The position numbers and the translations under genes were made by a program. 64,000 bases of DNA from Streptomyces sp. YIM 121038 (GTDB lineage: Bacteria; Actinomycetota; Actinomycetes; Streptomycetales; Streptomycetaceae): assembly GCF_006088715.1 (NCBI RefSeq), contig NZ_CP030771.1, positions 186,001 to 250,000 on the forward strand. The letters are read 5' to 3'. This document shows positions 32,611 through 39,494 of this stretch, piece after piece; position 1 is the stretch's first letter, and each line of letters starts with the position of its first letter. The notes beneath the pieces were generated by a model, which saw only the letters and a list, made by a program, of their open reading frames with translations, was not told the origin of the DNA and searched no databases.

Positions 32611-33732
32611 ATGCTCCGCTTCGGCATCATCGGCTGCGGTGTGCTCGGCTCGTTCCTGGGCCGACTGCTCACCCACGAGCGGGAGGGCCTGCCCGGCGCC
32701 GCCCGCCTGATGGCGGTGGCCGGTCGTGACCCGCAGCGCACCAAGGACACGGCCGCGGCCCTGCGCTGTGATCCGCTGACCGTCACCGACCTCCTGGACA
32801 GGCCCGACATCGACGCCGTGGTGGTCTGCACGCCGAGCGGCACGCACGCCGACGTGGGCGTACGGGCCCTGCACGCGGGCAAGCACGTCCTCGTGGAGAA
32901 GCCGGTCGACGTCACGCTCGACGCCGCCGACCGGCTGCTCGACGCGGCACGGGACAGCGGCCTGACCCTGGGGGTCGTCTCCCAGCACCGCTTCGACCCG
33001 GCCGTCCGCCTCGTCAAGTCCGCCGTGGACGAGGGCCGGTTCGGGAAGCTGACCTCCCTCGTCGTCGAGCTGCCGTGGTGGCGCGAGCAGTCGTACTACG
33101 CCTCCGGCTCCTGGCGCGGCACCCCGGACCTGGACGGCGGCGGCGCCCTGATGAACCAGGCGGTGCACCTGGTGGACCTGGCTCAGCACCTGGCAGGACC
33201 GGTCGCGGAGGTCGCCGCGCACACCGGCCTCCTCGCCCACCACGACATCGATGTCGAGGACGTGGCGAGCGCCAGCCTGCGCTTCGCCGGGGGCGCCCTG
33301 GGGGTGCTGCTCGCCACCACGGCCGCCTATCCGGGGCGCACCTCGCGCCTCGCGGTGCACGGGGACCGCGGCAGCGCGGTCATCGACAACGACGAGCTGG
33401 TCTACTTCCACGCGGCCCGCGAGGGCGAACGGGCCGCCGCCTACGGCGCGTTCGGGGCGGGCAACCAGGTCGCCGACGTCCTGCCGCCGCGGCGGGCCGA
33501 GCCGCCGCGCGACCGGGCCGGGCTGCTCTACCAGCCGCACCGCGACCAGCTCGCCGACTTCTGCGCCGCCGTGCGCGAGGGCCGTCCGCCGCTGGCCGAC
33601 GGGGACGGCGCCCGCCGTGCCCTGGAGGTGGTCACGGCCGTCTACGCCTCGGCCCGCGCGGGAGCCCCCGTACGCACCGGGCGCCCCGCCCCGCCCAGCA
33701 GTTCACCCGCCCCCGAAGGGACCTCGCCGTGA
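32611..33732 (+). CDS. Gfo/Idh/MocA family oxidoreductase 2
   Basis: 373 residues from ATG 32611; a GTG at 32602 overlapping the radical SAM stop is a possible alternative and adds three residues. Shows FGIIGCGVLGSFLGRLL, then VVVCTPSGTHADV, HVLVEKPVDVTLDAAD (EKP motif) and the canonical GGALMNQAVHLVDLAQHL with the catalytic His. This copy keeps all family motifs, unlike copy 1, so the two probably catalyse different redox steps. It overlaps the methyltransferase by four bases. Confidence 0.92.
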   Translation: MLRFGIIGCGVLGSFLGRLLTHEREGLPGAARLMAVAGRDPQRTKDTAAALRCDPLTVTDLLDRPDIDAVVVCTPSGTHADVGVRALHAGKHVLVEKPVDVTLDAADRLLDAARDSGLTLGVVSQHRFDPAVRLVKSAVDEGRFGKLTSLVVELPWWREQSYYASGSWRGTPDLDGGGALMNQAVHLVDLAQHLAGPVAEVAAHTGLLAHHDIDVEDVASASLRFAGGALGVLLATTAAYPGRTSRLAVHGDRGSAVIDNDELVYFHAAREGERAAAYGAFGAGNQVADVLPPRRAEPPRDRAGLLYQPHRDQLADFCAAVREGRPPLADGDGARRALEVVTAVYASARAGAPVRTGRPAPPSSSPAPEGTSP

Positions 33733-34670
33733 CCGAGACCGCCGCCTCCGCCCCGCCCGCCTCCCGCTCGGCCCGGACCGTCGAGCGGCCCGCCACCGAC
33801 GCCGAGCGCAAGGCCGCGCTCGCCGGGCTCTTCGACCGCAGCGCCCCCACCTACGAGCGGGTCGGCGTCAACCACTTCGCCGACCTCGGCCAACGACTCG
33901 TCGCCCTCGCGGACGTGCTGCCCGGCGACCGGCTCCTCGACATCGGCTGCGGCACCGGCGCCGTCCTCGTCCCCGCGGCCCGGGCCACCGGCAGCACCGG
34001 CAGCGCGGTCGGCGTCGACCTGTCGGCGGGCATGGTCGCGCGCTCCCGTGCGGCGCTGCGCGAGGCGGACCTCAAGCACGCCCACGCCGTGGTCGCGGAC
34101 GCCGAGACGATCGACTGGAGCCCCCAGGAAGGCGTGGCCCCGCCCGCGAACGGCTCGCTGGACGTCGTCTTCGCCGGCATCTCCCTGTTCTTCCTGCCCC
34201 ATCCGCGCCAAGCCGTGGCCCGCTACCGGGAGTTGCTCGGTCCCGGCGGTCGGCTCGCCCTGTCCTGGTGGGGGCGGCCCGACCCCCGCTGGGATCCGGT
34301 CTTCGCGGCCAGCGCTCCCTACGGGCGCGGCGGTTCCTCGCACGCCCTGCCCGAGGACAGCCCCTTCCGTTCCGTGGAGGCGCTGCACGCGGTGCTGGAG
34401 GAGGCCGGTTACGCCACGGCGGAGACCGTCGAGCAGTCGTGCGTGACCCGCTTCCGGGGGGCGCACCAGTGGTGGGACTGGGTCTGGTCCACCGCCGGGC
34501 GGATGTTCTGGGAGGGCGTGCCCGCGGAGTCGCGCGAGCGGGCCGAGGCGGCGGTCAACGCCGAGCTCGACCGGCTGCGGGCCCCCGACGGAAGCCTCAC
34601 CACCACCTCGACGGTGCGCTTCACCGTCGCGCGGGCGCAGCGGGCGCCGGACACGGGGGCGATGCGGTGA
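33729..34670 (+). CDS. Class I SAM-dependent methyltransferase
   Basis: 313 residues; GTG start overlapping the previous stop. Motif I reads LLDIGCGTGAVLVPAA near residue 75, motif II region GVDLSAGMVARSR, and LGPGGRLALSWWG near 180, as in UbiE/MenG-type methyltransferases. Trp-rich C-terminal segment (HQWWDWVWSTAGRMFW). In the cassette it sits directly after the four core genes. By analogy with herbicidin tailoring it could methylate the carboxylate, but either methyltransferase here could do so. Confidence 0.9.
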   Translation: MTETAASAPPASRSARTVERPATDAERKAALAGLFDRSAPTYERVGVNHFADLGQRLVALADVLPGDRLLDIGCGTGAVLVPAARATGSTGSAVGVDLSAGMVARSRAALREADLKHAHAVVADAETIDWSPQEGVAPPANGSLDVVFAGISLFFLPHPRQAVARYRELLGPGGRLALSWWGRPDPRWDPVFAASAPYGRGGSSHALPEDSPFRSVEALHAVLEEAGYATAETVEQSCVTRFRGAHQWWDWVWSTAGRMFWEGVPAESRERAEAAVNAELDRLRAPDGSLTTTSTVRFTVARAQRAPDTGAMR

Positions 34671-36415
34671 CGGGGGTCGGTGCGGTGACCGGGATCGGGG
34701 ACGTGACCGGTGTCAGTGACGTGGCCGGTGACGTGGCCGGTGTCGGTGACGTGATGCGGGCCGACGCCGCGCCGCGGGCTCAAGGGGCGCCTGCGGCAGA
34801 CGCGCCGAGCCCGCTCTTCTCCGCGCGGTGGCTCCGACGCGCCGCCGACCTGACGGCCGCCGAACCGCTGGACGAGGGCTCGGCGGTGCGCCTCGGCCTC
34901 TGTCTGACGGACGCTCCCGCCGAAACCGCCGAGCGCGTCCTCGTTCAGGCCGATCTGTCCACCGGGCAGCTGCGGTTCAGCAGCGGGGACTGGGGCGAGC
35001 GGCCCGCTCTGGTGCTCACGCTGAGCGTCGCGGACGCCGCCGTGTTCCTCTTCGGCGACGGGGTGCGGCGGGTGCGGCTCTTCGAACGGGACGGGGTGCG
35101 TCTGGAGGGTGTGTTCCTGTTCGTCTTCTTCCTGGACCGGATGCTCCAGCAGGACCGGGCGGGCGTCCTGGCGCGGCTGCGCGCGGTGACCGCGGACCTG
35201 CCCCCGGCCGGGGATCCCACACCGCACGGCCGCCGCCCGCGCCCGGCGCCGGGCCGAGCCGCGACCGTGGAGCGGGAGTACGAGGAGGAGCACGAGGAAG
35301 AGGCCCGCCGCCGGGCCGAGGAGATCCTGCCGGGCACCCTGGCCGTCCTGCGCGCGGAGCTCGGCCGCAGCACACCGGGTGCCCAGCTCGCCGTCGTCCA
35401 CCGCGCGTCGGGCACCCGCCTGTCGGTGGCCCTCGGCGACTGCCGCCCCGGTGTCCCCTTCACCCGCGCCGCCCTGCCCATCTGGTACTGCTGCTCCAAG
35501 TCGGTGGGTGCCGCGGCGGTGGGGCAGCTGTGGGAGCGGGGCCTGCTCGATCCGCTGGCGCCCGTCTCCGCGTACCTGCCGTGGTTCACCGGCGACGGCA
35601 GGGAGAGCGTCACGCTGTACCAGCTCCTCACCCACACCTCGGCCGTGCCCATGGGCCTCGATCCGCTGCACGGCACCATGGCCGCTCCCCTCGCCCTGCG
35701 CCGGGAACGGCTGCGCACGATGACGGTGCCGCCCGACGCCCGGCCGGGCACCCGGATCGCGTACGCGCCGTGGTGGGCGTGGTTCCTGATCGCCGAGGTG
35801 GTCCGGACGCTCGACGGGCGCGACTACGAGCGCTACCTCGCCGAGGAGGTCCTCGCACCCTGCGGCATGGACGCCACCCGAGTCGTGCTCAGCCCGCCGG
35901 AGTACCGCGAGCTGGCCGACCGGCTGCCGCTCATCCACCTCGCGGGCGGCGGCGCCCCCATCCAGCCCACGCACTGGTACGCCACCGAGGCGTCCTGCAC
36001 CCGCCCCATCCCGGGCCTCAACATCCGCGGCCCGATGTCCGATCTGGCGCTGTTCTTCGAGGCCTTGATGGACGGCGGACAGGGCCGGGCGGGTCGCGTG
36101 CTGCGGCCCCAGACGGTGATGGCGCTCACCGCGCGCCACCGGGTGGGTCTGGTCGACGCCTTCGGCAACGCGGACTGGGGCCTCGGCTTCCGCAACGAGT
36201 CCCACCATCTGGGCGAGATCTGCACGGCCTTCAGCCGCCATGCCTCGCTGCGCGCCTTCGGCCACTACGGCCTGTGGACCTCCTCGGCCTTCGCGGACCC
36301 CGACGCCGGGCTCGTCGTGGCGCTGCACCTCAACGGCAAGACATGGCAGGAGGAACACCAGACACGCATGATCGCGATCGGTGACGCCCTCTACCGGGAC
36401 CTGGGCCTGACGTAG
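34667..36415 (+). CDS. SCP2-like / beta-lactamase-fold fusion with Cys in place of the catalytic Ser
   Basis: 582 residues from the coupled GTG at 34667; a GTGATG at 34749-34754 is an alternative that would drop an N-terminal dodecad repeat. Residues about 45-165 resemble a sterol-carrier-protein-2 domain (ALVLTLSVADAAVFLFGDG). From about 230 the protein is a class C beta-lactamase/esterase fold: PVSAYLPWFTGDG, TLYQLLTHTS, EEVLAPCGMDA, FGHYGLWTSS. Aligned on the conserved Lys, the SxxK motif reads C275-C-S-K278, so the nucleophile position is Cys. YxN reads Y366-A-P368, and the third motif is H533-Y-G535. Relatives include acyltransferases and esterases. In this cassette it is the only candidate for acyl (for example tigloyl) transfer. 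Confidence 0.9.
   Translation: MTGVGAVTGIGDVTGVSDVAGDVAGVGDVMRADAAPRAQGAPAADAPSPLFSARWLRRAADLTAAEPLDEGSAVRLGLCLTDAPAETAERVLVQADLSTGQLRFSSGDWGERPALVLTLSVADAAVFLFGDGVRRVRLFERDGVRLEGVFLFVFFLDRMLQQDRAGVLARLRAVTADLPPAGDPTPHGRRPRPAPGRAATVEREYEEEHEEEARRRAEEILPGTLAVLRAELGRSTPGAQLAVVHRASGTRLSVALGDCRPGVPFTRAALPIWYCCSKSVGAAAVGQLWERGLLDPLAPVSAYLPWFTGDGRESVTLYQLLTHTSAVPMGLDPLHGTMAAPLALRRERLRTMTVPPDARPGTRIAYAPWWAWFLIAEVVRTLDGRDYERYLAEEVLAPCGMDATRVVLSPPEYRELADRLPLIHLAGGGAPIQPTHWYATEASCTRPIPGLNIRGPMSDLALFFEALMDGGQGRAGRVLRPQTVMALTARHRVGLVDAFGNADWGLGFRNESHHLGEICTAFSRHASLRAFGHYGLWTSSAFADPDAGLVVALHLNGKTWQEEHQTRMIAIGDALYRDLGLT
34671..34757 (+). repeat. Short tandem repeat at the start of the beta-lactamase-fold gene
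   Basis: GTGACCGG, GTGGCCGG and GTCGGTGAC modules recur every 12 or 24 bases, encoding a Val-Thr/Ala-Gly-Val-Gly-Asp repeat. Several in-frame GTG codons result, so the true start within this patch is uncertain. Confidence 0.7.
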
Positions 36416-36463
36416 ACCACCGGTTCACCCCTTCGACACGCCTTCCCTTGAACGGAGTTCCGC

Positions 36464-37597
36464 ATGACCGACCCCACCACGCCCGGGCCCACCACCCCCG
36501 ACCCCGCCGGGCCCGATTCTCCGCACGCCATCATCGATCTCGCCGTAGCGTTCTGGAAGTCCAAGGTCCTGCTGAGCGCCGTGGAGCTGAAGGTCTTCGC
36601 CGCCCTGGCCGAACACCCTTCGACGGGCCAGGAGTTGTCCGCCCGTCTCGGCATCACCGGGCGCGGCGGCGCCGACTTCCTCGACGCCTTGGTCTCGATG
36701 GGCCTGCTGGAGCGGCGGGACGGCGTGTACCACAACTCCCCGCTCGCCGACCGGCACCTGGACCCGGCCAAGCCCGCCACCGACATCTCGGGCTACCTGG
36801 AGTTCCTCAACGCGGGCTTCCCGTGCTGGGCCGGTCTCACGGAGGGGCTGCGGACGGGCGGGCGGCTCGACTTCACCCGCGCCCTGGCCGCGTCCGGCAA
36901 CTCCGAGGGTTCCGGTGAGGCGGCGCCGACCGAGCCCGCCCTCGTCGAGGCCGACGCCGACAGCGACACCTTCGGCGAGGCCTTCGCCGCGCCGGACCAG
37001 GTCACCGGCTTCCTCCGGGCGATGACCGGCTACAGCATGGGCGCCAACCACGCGCTCGCCGAGACCCACGACTGGCGGAACGTGCGCACGGTCGTGGACG
37101 TGGGCTGCGCCGAGGGGTCCCTCCTGGCCCAGATCCTCACCCGGCACGAGCACGTCGAGGGCATCGGCTTCGACCTTCCCGTGGTCGAGGAGGGGTTCAC
37201 GGCGCACACCAAGCAGCTGGGCATCGCCGACCGGGTGCGCTTCGAGGGCGGCGACTTCTTCACCGGCCCGCTGCCCACGGCCGACGTCCTCGTGATGGGA
37301 CACGTCCTGCACGACTGGGACCTGGGCATCAAGAAGATGCTGATCCGCAAGGCGTACGAGGCACTCCCCGAGGGCGGTTCGCTGCTCATCTACGAGTCCC
37401 TCATCGACGACGACCGCAGGGACCGCACCACCGGCCTGCTGATCAGCCTGAACGTGTCGCTGGTCTCCGCCGGGGGCCTGGGCTACACGGGGGCCGACTG
37501 CCGGTCCTGGCTGGAGGAGGCCGGTTTCACCGCGACCTCCGTACGCCATCTCGACGGCCCGGAGTACCTCGTCGTCGGCACCAAGACCGCCACGTGA
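36464..37597 (+). CDS. O-methyltransferase (plant-type/ASMT family)
   Basis: 377 residues; ATG with GGAG six bases upstream. N-terminal dimerisation/winged-helix domain (FWKSKVLLSAVELKVFAALA, then LEFLNAGFP), and a C-terminal Rossmann domain with VVDVGCAEGSLLAQIL, FDLPVVEEG, GDFFTGPLP and the catalytic-region VLHDWD, where His is the general base in this family. These enzymes methylate hydroxyl groups on small molecules. Gap of 48 bases from the previous gene. A sugar O-methylation role would fit a herbicidin-type pathway; this is inference. Confidence 0.93.
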   Translation: MTDPTTPGPTTPDPAGPDSPHAIIDLAVAFWKSKVLLSAVELKVFAALAEHPSTGQELSARLGITGRGGADFLDALVSMGLLERRDGVYHNSPLADRHLDPAKPATDISGYLEFLNAGFPCWAGLTEGLRTGGRLDFTRALAASGNSEGSGEAAPTEPALVEADADSDTFGEAFAAPDQVTGFLRAMTGYSMGANHALAETHDWRNVRTVVDVGCAEGSLLAQILTRHEHVEGIGFDLPVVEEGFTAHTKQLGIADRVRFEGGDFFTGPLPTADVLVMGHVLHDWDLGIKKMLIRKAYEALPEGGSLLIYESLIDDDRRDRTTGLLISLNVSLVSAGGLGYTGADCRSWLEEAGFTATSVRHLDGPEYLVVGTKTAT

Positions 37598-37737
37598 CGA
37601 ACAGGTCGCGGAGCACACGGCACGCAGCCGGTTGACCGAAGAAGCGGCGGGGCGGCGGGGGTCGGGCCGGGCACTGACCGGTTCCACGCCCGCCGCCCGC
37701 CGCCCCGCCGCCCTCGATCGGGAGCACACGCGTACTC

Positions 37738-38967
37738 ATGAATCCCCTGAACCTGCCGAGCCGGACCGCCGGCCAGCACGGGCCGCTTCCCGACTTCCTG
37801 CCCACCGGGGACGGCGTGGCGGACATCGCGCCCGTCGTCGCGCCCACGGGAGACCGCGTCTGGCTGGTCACCGCCTTCGACCTCGGCCGCGCGGTCCTCA
37901 CCGACGAGCGGTTCAGCCGGGCCGCGGCCGTCGCCCCCGAGGCCCCGGCCATCCACCCGATGCGCCCGGACCCGGCGGCCCTGACCAGCCTCGACCCCCC
38001 GCAGCACACCCGGCTGCGGCGCCTGGTGAACCGTCCGTTCACGCCTCGGGCCGTGGCCGCTCTGGAGGAGGGCATCCGGCGGCAGGCCCGCCGTCTCCTG
38101 GCCGGGCGGGACCGGATCGACCTCGTCGCGCAGTACGCGATGCCGCTGTCGGCCGCCACGATCTGCCGCGTCCTCGGCGTACCCGAGGCCGAGCACGCCC
38201 GGTTCGCCGGTCTCGCGGACCGCGCGCTGGGCGTCACCACCGGGACCTTCGAGGAACAGGGCCCGGCCCGCGACGCGCTGCGCGCCTACATCAGCGAGCT
38301 GATCGACCGGGCCCGCCGCGACCCCGGCGAGCACGTTCTGGGCACCCTCGCGACGGCGTACGACGAAAGCGGCGCGCTGAGCCACGACGAGCTGACGGCC
38401 CTGGTCGAACTGCTGCTCAACGCGGGCTACGAGACCTCCATCGGCCAGCTGGGCCTGGCCGTCGTCTCGTTGCTCGAACACCCCGAGCAGTGGCACCGCT
38501 TGGCGACGGCGCCGCAGCGCGAGGCGGCCGCGGCCGCGGCGGTGGAGGAGCTGCTGCGCCACGCACCGGTCGTTCCGATGAGCTTCACGCGCGTCGCACG
38601 GCAGGACGTACGGCTCGGTGCGGTCGTGGTGCGGGCCGGGGAGGCGCTCGTGGTGTCGCTGCTGCACGCGAACTTCGACGCGCGCGCCCACCGCGACCCC
38701 GACCGCCTGGACCTCACCCGCTGCCCCGCCCGCCACCTGACGTTCGGCCACGGCGCCCACACCTGTCTGGGCGCCCAACTGGCCCGCACCCAGCTCCGCG
38801 TCGCCCTCGAAGAACTGGCCGCGGCTGCCCCCGACCTCACACCCCGCACCCCCCTGCCCTCCCTCCGCTGGCGCCGGCCCGAGGCAGTCGTCCGCGGCCC
38901 GCTCACCCTGCCCGTGAACCTGACTCCGCCCCGGCCGGAAGCCACTACCGGGCGACGGCACCCGTGA
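37738..38967 (+). CDS. Cytochrome P450
   Basis: 409 residues, normal length for a soluble actinomycete P450. The I-helix reads LLLNAGYETSIG (AGxxT), the K-helix EELLRHAP (ExxR), and the heme loop FGHGAHTCLGAQLAR with ligand C343. SLDPPQHTRLRRLVNRPFTP is the usual CYP105/107-like segment. Last gene of the cassette, 140 bases after the O-methyltransferase. Redox partners are not encoded nearby. Hydroxylation of the nucleoside before acylation is a reasonable guess. Confidence 0.94.
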   Translation: MNPLNLPSRTAGQHGPLPDFLPTGDGVADIAPVVAPTGDRVWLVTAFDLGRAVLTDERFSRAAAVAPEAPAIHPMRPDPAALTSLDPPQHTRLRRLVNRPFTPRAVAALEEGIRRQARRLLAGRDRIDLVAQYAMPLSAATICRVLGVPEAEHARFAGLADRALGVTTGTFEEQGPARDALRAYISELIDRARRDPGEHVLGTLATAYDESGALSHDELTALVELLLNAGYETSIGQLGLAVVSLLEHPEQWHRLATAPQREAAAAAAVEELLRHAPVVPMSFTRVARQDVRLGAVVVRAGEALVVSLLHANFDARAHRDPDRLDLTRCPARHLTFGHGAHTCLGAQLARTQLRVALEELAAAAPDLTPRTPLPSLRWRRPEAVVRGPLTLPVNLTPPRPEATTGRRHP

Positions 38968-39083
38968 CCGGACGCACGCGTCAACGGGCCAGGACCGGGC
39001 ATCGTCCCCCGGCGGGCGGCGCGGTCTCTTCAAGGGCGGCCCGGCAGTTGGGCGTCCCGTGTGAACTCTTCGGCGTCACAGCC

Positions 39084-39110
39084 CTGCCTGCTGGCCCGGC
39101 GGGCCAGGCC
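39084..39110. terminator. Possible hairpin between the P450 and the convergent small ORF
   Basis: CTGGCCC-GGC-GGGCCAG, extendable by GCCTG/GGC pairs, forms a compact GC stem. It lies about 120 bases after the P450 stop and inside 38968-39138, which holds no other feature. The three-base loop is tight, so this is tentative. Confidence 0.35.
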
Positions 39111-39138
39111 TTCTGCCGCGCGCATCACACTCGCGTCC

Positions 39139-39336
39139 TCACCTCCAGGTCCACCTCGGGCCACCGCGCCCCTCCCGCACCAGTACAAGCACGTCCGCCA
39201 GCCGTTGGAGCAGCTCGCGCCGCATCCGCCACTCGCTGAGCTGGACCAGCCGCTGATACCGCCAGGCCGGGAAAGGACCCGGCAGGTCATCTCCCCTGGC
39301 CAGGGCGGGCAGATACTCCCGGTCGACCCATCCCAC
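39139..39336 (-). CDS. Small hypothetical protein (65 residues)
   Basis: Starts at GTG 39336 with a very good GGGGAGG five bases upstream, and ends at a stop at 39139. It reads MGWVDREYLPALARGDDLPG, then a charged helix-like stretch (YQRLVQLSEWRMRRELLQRL). Composition is that of a real soluble protein, not of antisense sequence. I do not recognise it. Intervals 38968-39138 and 39337-39494 appear empty apart from the hairpin. Confidence 0.45.
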   Translation of the reverse strand: MGWVDREYLPALARGDDLPGPFPAWRYQRLVQLSEWRMRRELLQRLADVLVLVREGRGGPRWTWR

Positions 39337-39494
39337 GGCAGCCTCCCCACATCACTACTGTCCGCAGCGTAGCGCTGGCACAGGCCGACAGGCAGGAGCC
39401 TGCCACCGTGAAGGTCACGCCCGGCTCTGCCCACCCGGTCCCCACAGCAAGAGACGGCCGCCCTGGCCAGCGCCTGGCGGGACCCTGGCAAAAG

